From Verpa conica (lineage: Eukaryota; Ascomycota; Pezizomycetes; Pezizales; Morchellaceae), in NCBI GenBank assembly GCA_033030425.1, contig JAUFSD010000002.1, positions 2,232,001 to 2,296,000 on the forward strand: DNA of 64,000 nucleotides, given 5' to 3'. The translations under genes and the position numbers were made by a program. Below the pieces are notes generated by a model. That model was not told where the DNA came from, did not search any database, and was given only the letters and a program-made list of their open reading frames with translations. Of the stretch, positions 50,050-61,094 are shown piece by piece (position 1 is the first letter of the stretch; each line of letters opens with the position of its first letter).

Positions 50050-51223
50050 TTACACGGTTTCTAACCCCAGTTTCTCCACTACAACTGGTAAAATACTAAG
50101 AGCATTCTGGTTATTGATCCCTTCAATTATCTCATCAGAGAAATTTCCGTATGCCTGCAAAGCAGCTGGATAGCCTTTAGTAGAATTTGCCCCTAAAAAT
50201 GGATCTATTGTCCCCCACATTATAATTAGCCACCCAATAAAGATACGTAGAAAGGAGGAAACCCACAGTCTGTCCCTGTCATCAGTCTCCCAGCCAGCCC
50301 AAACGCATCTAGGGCCGCCAGTTGCTGTTTGGTGACAGTACTTGCAGTGTCGAAGAAATAGCCTCGGAATTGCTCTAGTATAGTCTCTGCATCGTACCCA
50401 CCGAACAACGGCTGACTAGCCAAATCTGCTACTCTTGCTGCCAGAAATGGGAGTACTCCACCTCCGTGTGCAAATATGAGGTTGATGTTCCGGAACCGGG
50501 ATCGGGTTCCGCTAAAGAAAAGATCGGAGATGGTTCGCATCGTGTCGAATGGGAATTCAATCATGGGGGGTACATATCCTAATGACACTTCTTTCCAGCA
50601 GTGGGGCACAGTGGGGTGGACAAAAGCGGTGTAGTTGCGTGAGTTGAGGAGGTCGAAGATGGGTTCGAGACGAGAATCGCCGAGGTAGATCCCATCGTGA
50701 TTGGTAAAGAGGCCGATACCGGCAAAGCCCAAGGTATCCATGCAATACTGCAACATATCAGCACACAACACTTTCAGTCGGGTTTTGGCTATTTAAAAAC
50801 CTCAATTTCCTCCAAAGCAGCCTCAACATTCGGCAATGGTAAAACACAGAACGCGCCAATCCTCTCCGGATATAGTTCCGTGAGCTCAAATAAGTAATCA
50901 TTCAGCCTCCTCGTTAAGTTCACTCCAGCGGGGTTTCCATGCAAAAATGCAACCCCGGGAGCCGACAAGCTCAAGACCGAATAGTCTATCCCATTCGCGT
51001 CCATTGTTGCTATATGTGCATCGATGGTCCACGGAGGTATTATGGCATCTTCTGACCATAGTTGCGTCCCATTGCGAATTTCGGCATTGCCACCGGTTAT
51101 GAGGGCTTCCCGGTAGAAGGAGGGTATTAAGTGGGTGTGAACATCAACTCGGTAGGTAGAGGGAACATTGAAGTGGGCAGTCGCAAACGCAGAGAGGAGA
51201 AGTAGTGGGATTATAGAGGCCAT
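50050..51223 (-). CDS. Secreted amidohydrolase-2 family (ACMSD-like) metal hydrolase/decarboxylase, 3 exons
   Basis: Exons are 51223..50801, 50747..50247 and 50154..50050, giving 342 residues. Residues 1-16 form a signal peptide, unusual for this mostly cytosolic family. Metal-site motifs of the TIM-barrel amidohydrolase-2 group are DVHTH (His29, His31), FVHP (His185), IFAHGGG (His235) and TGTDCGFPP (Asp301). The last exon (AYGNFSDEIIEGINNQNALS) restores the usual C-terminal helix. It is recovered through a 92-nt intron with a TACTAA branch point; unspliced, the frame would stop after VSLLGG. Relatives include ACMSD and fungal 6-methylsalicylate or gamma-resorcylate decarboxylases, so an aromatic acid substrate is plausible but not shown. 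The gene may be conditionally expressed given its TATA box. Confidence 0.85.
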
Positions 51224-51284
51224 GGTGGAGAACGGGTGTATTTTTGTGGCACAGGTGGAGTCTATTATTCCGCGCTGTACAGTA

Positions 51285-51293
51285 CTTTATATA
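51285..51293 (-). promoter_or_regulatory. TATA box of the amidohydrolase gene
   Basis: Reading the - strand, TATATAAAG lies about 60 bases upstream of the ATG. That position leaves a short leader and fits a TATA-driven, inducible gene. Confidence 0.5.
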
Positions 51294-52215
51294 CGTGTTT
51301 TTTTTATATCCCTTCCTGCTGGCAAGACTTTCAGCTGCCACGGTAGAAACCGAATAACCAAGGAAATACTGAACTTGAGACTGTCCCAGGTTATGTTTTC
51401 CGGAAGAACCCGGCCACGGGAGATAATGCAGAATTTTACTAGGAAATAGGTGTTCACCGCACAGAACTAAATGCGGTCCGAATCAATACGTAGATATGGA
51501 CCAGCTGCCCTGGTAAGGTCTAATGTGCTAAGTCCACACTCGGTAAGCAAGGGTATGTAGGAACTGCCCTAAAAAGCCAACGTGTGCAGAGACTTGATCG
51601 TTCTAATAATCTCATACGATAAACAAGGTTATATATGTACATGTATATACCCTAGCTTATGATGACGTGGGAGTCTCGCGGCTGACTTGAAGCTGCTGTG
51701 CATTTACTAGTTGAGGAGGGCTTAGGATATAACTTTGGTAGATTCCCCATCAGTCGATTATATACCCCATGTATCTTCGTCACGACGGCTAAGTACGTGC
51801 GTGCGTGAGGATGTTCAACTTTTGAAACCGACCGAGTGAGAGTGCATGTAGTAGTATGCCAAGATTCGCTACATGCGAGTAGCGTCGGGCCTGCTTATAT
51901 TGGTACATACATACTACCAACTGATTGTGTAGAATGTACGGAAGACCCTGGTATTACCTTGAGTGAATACCCTATTGGAACAAGCATTTTATATTGTTCT
52001 ATTAAAAGTTGGAACTGATACCTAAATTTCTCTAGCAACTACTTTTCCTAGGCAATAGATCACCTATGAATTCACCCAAACCCCAGACAGGCACTAGAAA
52101 GGAAGACTTCAAACCTGGTTTCCGTACTACCCGGACGAGTTTCTCTAATTAATATCAACAAATTAATACCTGTCTACGCAAGCCTGTAAAGCTGTTGCCA
52201 CCCTAGAGCATACTA

Positions 52216-52249
52216 TAGCCTAGAGGCTCCATGTATTTATTCATTCATT
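52216..52249 (+). repeat. Solitary family-B inverted-repeat end
   Basis: TAGCCTAGAGGCTCCATGTA followed by TTTATTCATTCATT matches the end of the element at 43834-43971. I could not find its partner end nearby. Confidence 0.5.
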
Positions 52250-53390
52250 TTTTGCCATCCTAGATAAAGTTAAAATAAAAGCTTGAGTACGTACGTTCGT
52301 GTAATCCCACTAGACTTAGGTGTGTATAAGCATGGGAAATATATTATGAGTTTCGCTCTACTATTTGGTGAATTTGTCAATCATTATCTAACGGGAGAAA
52401 GCAATCTCTATATCCTCATAATCGAATGAAGTTTCGAAAGTTAGTAGGGTTACATATATAAGAGTGCATATGACTGCGTACTCCATAACTCTAGGTGGTT
52501 CTGTAGGTTTATTCATGAACTATATACGTAGGGTAGATATATCTGCTGATAAGCCCTTAGATTATGCAATTCGGCGATCTAAGTATATTTAGAGTGCGCT
52601 ACTGCGCTATCATCTATTGAATAACTTGCTCTATATATGCACCTATATAGACCTGGTCAATTCTAGGCGTCTTTCGGTTCCGAGTAAACAAACCGAACAA
52701 TGTACTTGGATTAAAATACCACTTTGAGTCTTTCCTCTCGATACATATACGTATATATGAATTGTACATAAATCAATTCATCTTCCACTATAAGGGTAGG
52801 GCGGAATTTTTATAAGGGGGGATGTAGCTGAGAGTCTATCGATTCTCTTGATTGAACATTGGTAGTGCGCCCCACGAGGCCTCCGATCGGGGAAAGTAGG
52901 ATAGTTTTCGCCGAGGCACATGAATGGTGCTGGCAGGGTTTTCCTCATCCTGCTCGAGCTACTGGTGGGATATCCTTGAGCGCCTAGTGGTATTTTCTAG
53001 TAATGACTATAAGAGGGTATTTTAGGTATTTATAAAGTATAACAAGTTCTATCCGGCCTTAGTTTTGTGCGAGAAGGTCGGAGTCTCCTTTCTCGCATAG
53101 ATCATACTATGAGAAGTTGACTAGCTTGGGGTTCCGGCCTCTTCATATTTTTTGGTACTGGCTGCAAAGATCGAGTCCAAGTATAAGAGAAGCTTAGCCC
53201 TATCTTAAATGACTTAATAGAAATTATTAAACTAATAGTATAAAGAACTAGAGCCTTAACCACTTTATACTGATCAGATAGTCTCTTGATTCCAAGATCG
53301 AATAGATTAAGTAGACTTCGCTATTAATTTGATCATTTATATCGAACTAAAGTTGTTTTATACGGATTTTATATAATCACACACTTAATT

Positions 53391-53470
53391 TAGCCCTAAG
53401 GCTCCATACATTCATGACTAATTCACCAATAATTTAGACTCCATGTACTTATGATAAATTCATTTATTCG
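53391..53470 (+). repeat. Two adjacent family-B ends
   Basis: TAGCCCTAAGGCTCCATACA at 53391 and the more decayed TAGACTCCATGTACTTATGA at 53435 both resemble the family-B end and both lead into ATTCA-type sequence. They are in direct orientation about 44 bases apart, which suggests nested or tandem insertions. Confidence 0.45.
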
Positions 53471-53777
53471 TTTAATTCACTAATGATCACTCGGTTTCAT
53501 AGGCCGGGTAATTAAGCTATTGCTAAAGGCCTAACATACATTATCTCAAGAGTATATTATTACGTTAATTAGGTGATATATTTAACCCGCACATACATAG
53601 ATTAATTAATCCTATACGCATATCTCGGCTTGATTAACTGGGGGGAAAATGATTCAAGATAAAAACTACTAAAGTAAATAATGTTGAGGAGCCTCTGGTA
53701 TTTGTGATCTGAGCTTGGAAGGAATTTAGTTAAGAATTATTATAGAACTTATTATATATATTTGTTTTTACTAAATG

Positions 53778-53951
53778 AGGCGACTCTGTTTATAAGAATG
53801 CGTTCGGGAGCAAGAATTGCAAACAATATAGTGAGAATGTCCTTAGCTATAAGAAAGGTGTTCTAGCCAGATCTGGAAGGAATTATTCCAGATATATTCT
53901 AGTGGGGTGTTTTGAGGGCCTACTAAGAATATTCTTATAGACAGAGTTGCC
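53778..53951. mobile_element. MITE-like element, family A, copy 2
   Basis: The left end AGGCGACTCTGTTTATAAGA pairs with the right end whose reverse complement reads AGGCAACTCTGTCTATAAGA; 18 of 20 positions agree. The element is about 174 bases without coding capacity. Its interior is shared with the copy near 20000-20200. Confidence 0.65.
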
Positions 53952-56900
53952 TTTATTGTAGGACTAGCTAGGACTATGGATAACGCCGTGAAGGTAATCA
54001 ACCTGCTATATATGTTTAGATTCCAAATAATTGAGATAATTAAACTAGGACCTGATCAGATTGTAGCCTGATAGTAGGCCCGGGTTATATAGCGGTATTA
54101 GAACGGTAGACGTACGTCTATCTCGCATCTGTGATATTATATGCTAATTATTCTATATTATGAAATCTTTTTGGCCGATTTGCATTTCCATACTCGTTTG
54201 ACACCGGCAGTACGCACGTACTATATATAGTTGAATAAACAAATTAAATCATATAATCTATATATATGTCATAAAGTAGTTTTGAATGGTAAGAATAACA
54301 ACGAAAGAAATAATAATACGTTGTAAGATGAGTTCATAACTACTGTGATAGATAAGTGACAGGTGCAATTCCGTGTTATAAAAGCTAGGAAATTTGTGTG
54401 ACGTATAAGCTGTAGTTGAACCTCATTCTAGTATAGACCCTTAGATCTAGACTGTAATTGTGTAAGCTTACATTTGTACGAGGTTAAATTCATCAAGCTG
54501 GGGCATACAAATAAGTAACACGGGGTCCCCTGTAAAATCCGAATACGAAATTGAAACCGGGTCCCATAGTTCTAGAACCTTGTATACGGATGCCTAATCC
54601 CTGATTTAGCCCCTTATATACCTTTACAGCTTGGACGAGACGAAGGACAGAACTGTCAACTAATAACAAGGATTAGATGCGAGGCTTCACAGACTCTACT
54701 TGTTAATAGCATTAGATTTCAAGTAGTTGCCCCCCATGACCCCATACTCCAGAGTCTTCCTAACTAGCTCAAGGCTCTATATATAATTGTGGGCCAAGTA
54801 GTTATTATTAAATCTCGCTAGGGTAAACCGGAGTCAGAATTAATAGAGGTAAATTAAAAACGGAAAGCTTATTTTTCTCTTGAGATCTTGAATTATCTAA
54901 AACTGTTCCTAAGCTATATTACCGTGGATAAAGCTAGTTTTAAGTGATTTCTCTTGATTCTACTGTACTAATACTATATTTAAGATAAAGAATTTTCTGT
55001 TGGGGAACTGTATGTAGCACTAAGGCGTCGAAATAAACTTAAGCATTGTATGAATTAGTTTCAAAGCCTAGCTAGATATGTTAGAGGGAAATTAATGGGG
55101 GTGTATGTGGGATACATAACTTAAAAAGGGAAGAGAGGGTACGTTACTTAATTTTTCAATGGGGGGGGGTTAACTTATGGGTCTAAATGTTTTCTATGTA
55201 GACTGTCTTCTTAGATAATTTGTTTGGGGATGGTCCTATGAATGCCTAGATTACTTTGGGCCCGGGGGCCCGGGATGAAGTTTGAGGAAAAAAGCCTTTC
55301 TATGAGTGTACGCACTTGCATAGTTGTAGCTCCTGCACTAGAAGTCACCGGTTGTTTCGGAGGAAATCAACAAAAAAACGGGTTCGTCCTAAGCCTCAAT
55401 CCTGCAGCGCATATGCATAACCTTACACTGATCACAGTGCCCTCCCCGAGGTTATTCTGTATCTTGCTTGATGTGTAACTAGATCATTTGAAACTGTTAA
55501 ATTTACACTATTGGCTCCGCTTTCTGGATTTGGGTAGAGGATCGTGCGCACGGCTAGTAGTGTATGTTACACATTGTGGGGAGCGGGGTGCTTTTACGGT
55601 TCCTGAATACTCCCGCATCTTGAGTGACATTTCATTCTTGGTACTCAGGTTCAAGTTAGAGGGTCATGTCGCACGATTGGGATTGACAAAGGGGCATTTG
55701 GACGATCAACTATTATGGGGCCCCGTCTTTCGGAGAATGACCTGAGAGGAGAAAGTAAGTGTATGATCACATACCGCTTTAACAAAATACTTAGACATGC
55801 ATCATCCGGATACTCGGAACTAGCTACATATTCGTCGGTGGACAAATTGCTATCACCGCGACAAGCGGCAGATATTCTGCATTAATGATTCAGCCGGCAA
55901 GTGAGGCAACTTTGGATAGCTAGCCTGGCTAGTAAGATTTCAAACTTCCGCTAGACTCTTTTCTATACTTTATTTCATCGGCTACTAGGAAGGTACTCAA
56001 GTAGATCATTCCGATTAAACGATATATATCATGGGGTTTAGCGCCTTGCTTCGGTGCCTGATTAGTAGGACGACCCACCCAGTGAATGTGAATGCAGGAC
56101 CCTTTAGATTCAATATTCAGCGGTAAGGCAGGTGACAAGTTGCATATTGGGGAATATCCATCACTTATGTTACAGGGTCGGTTAGTTTCTAGTGCCTTGC
56201 CTTTTTTTAATATGTTTGTCGGAATATCGTTACGAGATCGAGATTGAGCTTTGCATAATAGTTTATACTCTAAATTGCTGAATTTTTTAATTGGAAAATT
56301 TAGGTATATATGAATTTTCCTAGATCTATGATAGATATTGTTTAAAAACAGCCCTGTGCTAATTAGAAGAAATAGTCATTTACGGGTTGCTCTATTTCTT
56401 GTGTGGTAGGGTTAGGAAGTTCGATTTATCTCTGGTTAGAGCTCTTTAGAGTCTGCCATCTATCGTATTGATTTGAGAGGCTTGTTATATAAAGGCTGTT
56501 CTAGCTGGTTGGGCACTTATTGAGTATCTTTAGAACTTTCTGGCCTCAAGTTCCATAGATTAATATATATAGTAAATATAAATACTGTTTCGATTCGCTT
56601 AGGGGGGTGAATTTTAATTAAGAGATATTGGCCAACCTAGCTACAGAGAGAAGTATTATATTATTACTTTGGAGAATCAAAATTTTCTAGTGAGGAGCAT
56701 GCGATAGGTCCCTCTTGGAGGCTCCTTATATATCCTATAGCTTAGCTAACTATAAACGTCTTTTCTCAAGGGAAAATTCTACACGTTGATGCTAGACAAT
56801 ATATAGTATAAAACGGAAAATAGTTTCTCCGGATCAGAACGTGCTGAGTAATAATCATAAGCGTTCAACAATCGGGTGATCATGATTCATGACTTTAGAA

Positions 56901-58534
56901 TTATTATACGAGCTCTGCAGGGTATCACGGGCTTTCTTCGCTTATTTAGCTAATTGATGATATTATTATATGTTATATCCCTCGCGAGTGGCCTTCGGTT
57001 CTATCTGGCTAGCTTCCTGGAATTAGCAGCGTATTTAGCCAGCACTTTCGCTTGGCGATGGAACTTTCGATCGCTAAGTTTGCTGCAGGGGGATTACATC
57101 CCTTTCATGCAAGGCTTTCATGATTCCTGGTCATGTCCTTTGTGCATCGAACGTGTATTTTATAGCGTCACAGAAATTCGGTGTTTCCGAAGCAGTCAGC
57201 GCCACAAAGTTTCTATCTTGAAATTTCGCTGGAGCGACTAACATTGTCGGCACATATTTTATCACTGTTATATATGACGAGAAAACCTGTTTGTAGTAAA
57301 ATGCTCGATAGTAATGTAACTGATCACAAGCCTTTGCTCACCGCATGTGTGCGAGGTGATTGTGATCTTGATCCTGCGGAACAAGGCTGGAATAGAATTT
57401 TTCAAGCGATTGATTTTTTTCAGAGAACTCATGAGTGGGGTATTTTAGTTAGAAGTATTAATTCACTGGGGGTTCTGTGGGGAATTGTCTACGGAGAATG
57501 ATCGAGACTTATAGAGTACCGGCTTGACTTCTGAGAGGTGTGGGCGGAAAAAACCCTAACTATGGGGCAATCTGGAAATAGGAATCTCATCATTGAGTAA
57601 TCTCCTCAGGTTTAAGATATCAAGATATAGGTGTATGGATAATAGACGAATTTATGGGGCAGGTGGTTTTGTGGTGAGACGAAATTAGTGTTTGAATCGA
57701 CTAGAAATACCCATGAAAGTTACAAAACACTCTCTAACAAGGCATTTACCATGCATGTGTTAGTGCACCAAGCATCTCGACCGTTAGGATCTCAATATAA
57801 CATCATACCAAGAACTAGAGATATACTAAACTGGTTACTTGGTGTCTTATTATTTGAGAGAAACCCATATCAATGTCCATCCTAGTTCACCCTAGAAAGC
57901 AAAACACCAAATCCCATCAGCCGCCCACCCAGCCGGGGATACCTATGTACGAGATGCAAAATACCGGGCTCCCTTTAAAATGCTTTTGCCCTAAACTTCC
58001 TTTGGCTACCTGGCTTTGCAAGGAGCCCCCTAAAGGAAAAATAAAAAAACCAAAGTGATGAGGGTCTCCCGAGACTCCCAAATATTTGGTATGTAGAAAT
58101 AAAAACATGATGCCGCTATCCAATCTCCTGCTACCAATGTGCGTGAAAAAAGTGAGAAAATGAGAAAAAAGCAACCCCGCGCCCCCACCCCACCAAAATT
58201 CATAGGTACATATGAAAAAGCCGAAAAGATGTAGGAACCTAGCTGCCGATTTCAAACGAGATAAAAAAAAACGACCTGAATATAAAAAAGAGAATAGACA
58301 ATATTTAATACAGTCATTGAGTAGAAGCCCCAGAATAGATGAAGTAGCAGATATTGAAACTAAAGAAAGGAAAGAAAGAAGTAAAAACTTCAGGAGGGAG
58401 TTCTCCGTCTTCTACTCAATGCCTCAAGAATTAAGTAACAGCTTTCCAATCTTCCGAAGACAGGCATCTGTGCAACTATACCAATGAACAATATTTTGTC
58501 GGATTGAACCTTAAGTCTGGGTATCATAGGAAAG

Positions 58535-61094
58535 CTATACTCTCATACCGGCATTCCGGAGGTAAACTTGTCTTCTATCTTCGGCCTCTCGAATGATTTC
58601 TGCAGACATTCTTAAGCTGGGTGCAAGATGGGCATAGCGTTCAACTTCCTCAATGACGTCTTGGAACATTACATCCATTTGCTCAGGCGCGGGAAGGACA
58701 GAAGCGAGTGATGGTGACATTGTTGCTCCCATAACAAGGAGAGATTGTGATACAATTCTGCACAAAAATCAGTAATGTATTCAGTTTGCGGGATTATGAT
58801 ATGTTAGACTTACGACAATGCTCCCTGCCAAAGGTAAGGCATATGTCCAGCGTGGCTAAACCCCAATGTTAGTGAGATGCATCGAGAACACTGACTTGAT
58901 TCTGACTTACTGTTCTGTAACATGCTCTAGTTGTCGAATACATGCTTCTAGGCACTTACGGCAATTCTCTCGAACCGTACTATCCATACCAAGCTTCTCA
59001 TTCTCCAGCACTGCAAGGATATACGGTCTGAAGATGATTGTTCTGCACGCAAAATACCTTAATCGCAGGACTGTTTGAACCGGGTTCGATAGCATAATCC
59101 TACTATGTGGAAACTGGACCGGTATTGGTAAACTCTCATACCACTGTGTGAGTTGATAATCAAGCTCTGCGACAATGGGTGCTAGAGATGAAATGGCCGT
59201 TGAGGTTCCCTTGGAGTAAATAAGGTGGCTTACGCGGTTGAGCAACCGACGTAAAGCAATCTCGGCAAGAAAGTACCATAAGTCGTCACGACCTCCACCA
59301 ACAGGTTCCTCATCTTCTTCCTCAAAGCCACAGGGCAACCCCACGGATTCTTCAAATTGGACAATACCCGAGTGAGGTAAGTCAAGCTCTGCAAGGAGGT
59401 CACTATTTTTAGTTAGTTTACTGAAATTTAGGTAGAAGTGAGGGTAACTGGAGGTGATCACCTTTCGAACAACAAAGCATTCCAATAGACCCTTTCACTC
59501 AGCTCTCTGCTAGCTGTTGGTAACATTGCAGGTGGGTTTGTGCTTAGAAGTAGTTGTAACTTCATGCTAGTGCTGCTAAGCAAAGTCCAAGCTTCTAGGG
59601 GTCTCACAATGTAGAATAGGTACGCCGACGTAAGAATCATACATTGGGCGGATATCATTGTCGTTCTTGTCATAAGTGATGGTAATAGTCCCCAAGCCGC
59701 TGAGAAGTATGACATTCCAGGAGGGTCCTCATCTTGCGAGATTCGAGAGATGCTACCTCTGGTACTGGCACAACCAAGGGCCAATACTAAAAGGACGATA
59801 CAACTCTCAGGCCCACTTCGAAATCCTTGAGAGAGTGCTGTTCGATAGTAACTTGTCCAATTATATGGGTTGACACAAGCATACCATACATTAACTCGTT
59901 CAAAGAATGCTTGTACATATGCAGCAGTGTTTGATAAATCGAGAGTTAAAGAAGTGTTTAGTTGTAATGGGGTTCGAGCCAGTTCAAGCTGTAGTAGGTG
60001 TGATGGGCTGTAGGGACGGGAGACCAACTGTGATATCTTGGGCCATTGTAGAAGGTGAAGAGCAGGCGTGGAATGAATCTTTGGCATACTCGAAAAGTTG
60101 GACCATGTCCCTAAACCAACTGGCCCAGGATTGCCAACTCCGGAAAGATTGAGAGTAGATTTCATGAGCATATCTTCAGTACTGATACCAGTAGCATTGC
60201 TGATAGCCGGGGAGCCTGCTGACATCGGCATGCCGTTATTGCTACCCGATGGACTCGCAGGAAGTGCAGTCTGGAGTAGATTTTCGATCCGAGAGAGATG
60301 CTCCAAGATAAGTTTATCTCCAGCATCGAGTTTGATACCGGGTTCCCGATAGATGCATTCTGCATTGAGCTCGATACAAAGACGGCATTTTGGCCTTGAT
60401 CCATCGCATCGTGACTTGCGAGAACGGCAGACCTCGCACTGTGTGTATTTTGAGTGTTAGTAACCTGATACCTCATGTGTACGATTAAGATAATATAAGT
60501 GGAGGGTTAGGGTTGTTGTAGAGGTGAAGGGGAGTAAGGAGGAAGAGGCTAGCCTACCGCAATCGTTGCACGCCTTCGAGGATATTCAACACCATCAACA
60601 CTCTGCCTCTTCCTGCTTGTGGGAGTAGTGACGGATCCATTTGTACCGTTCGAGGCTGTTGACAAGCCAGTCATTGTAATATCTCTATCGGAGCCTTGTG
60701 AAGGTGCTCTCTCGTGATTGTTACTTCCTCCATTTTCACTGCCATTTCCTGTTATGATACTTCCTCCTCCATTTGAATGACTACCGCCACCTCCACCTCC
60801 ACCTCCACTTCCACCGTTCGGGGAAGTAGATAAGGTAAGCGAGAAGCTGTCACGAAGTGTAGGCAGACCATTTGGTGGTGCAGAGGTGGTTGGAGAGACA
60901 TCTGGGGATGAGGATCCTAATATGGACGCCATTCGTCCCATGCTTCTTACAATAGGGCTTCCACTTCCGCTATCACTTCCGCTACTATTCTTACGAATGC
61001 CCGTCGGACGGTAAATAGAACGGCTGCTCCGACGACGTGGCCGAGGTGCAGGTGCCAACGTAATCGAAGGCTGATCAATAGTTATGGACTCCAC
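58535..61094 (-). CDS. Zn2Cys6 fungal transcription factor, 5 exons
   Basis: Exons are 61094..60558, 60438..59462, 59402..58911, 58855..58814 and 58757..58535, giving 756 residues. The first intron (119 nt) has a TACTAAC branch point. The N-terminus (1-179) is disordered, Ser/Gly-rich, with an eight-glycine run. The Zn2Cys6 DNA-binding domain follows at residues 180-207, CEVCRSRKSRCDGSRPKCRL onward, spacing C-x2-C-x6-C-x6-C-x2-C-x6-C. The downstream region is the fungal_trans middle homology domain (FFERVNVWYACVNPYNW, LALGCAS, AWTLLSSTSMKLQLLL, RVYWNALLFERSDLLAELDLP). The 42-nt exon 4 is needed to keep the frame (HAGHMPYLWQGALS). It is a nuclear sequence-specific regulator, probably binding CGG-type sites as a dimer. 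No adjacent gene cluster indicates its targets. The family is certain; orthology is not. Confidence 0.9.

Larger units (their letters stand above)
51294..58534. other. 7.2-kb gene desert with decayed repeats
   Basis: Very AT/TA-rich between 52.2 and 57.0 kb, with frequent stops in all frames. It contains a MITE-like element at 53778-53951 and solitary family-B ends at 52216 and 53391. The open frames at 56954..57241 and 57181..57501 have no family signal. This looks like accumulated, mutated repeat DNA, possibly altered by repeat-induced point mutation; no enclosed intact transposon is visible. Confidence 0.5.

Noticed and set aside
57181..57501. Open frames at 56954..57241 and 57181..57501
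   Set aside because: Overlapping frames in different phase, no family signal, in a decayed AT-rich desert.
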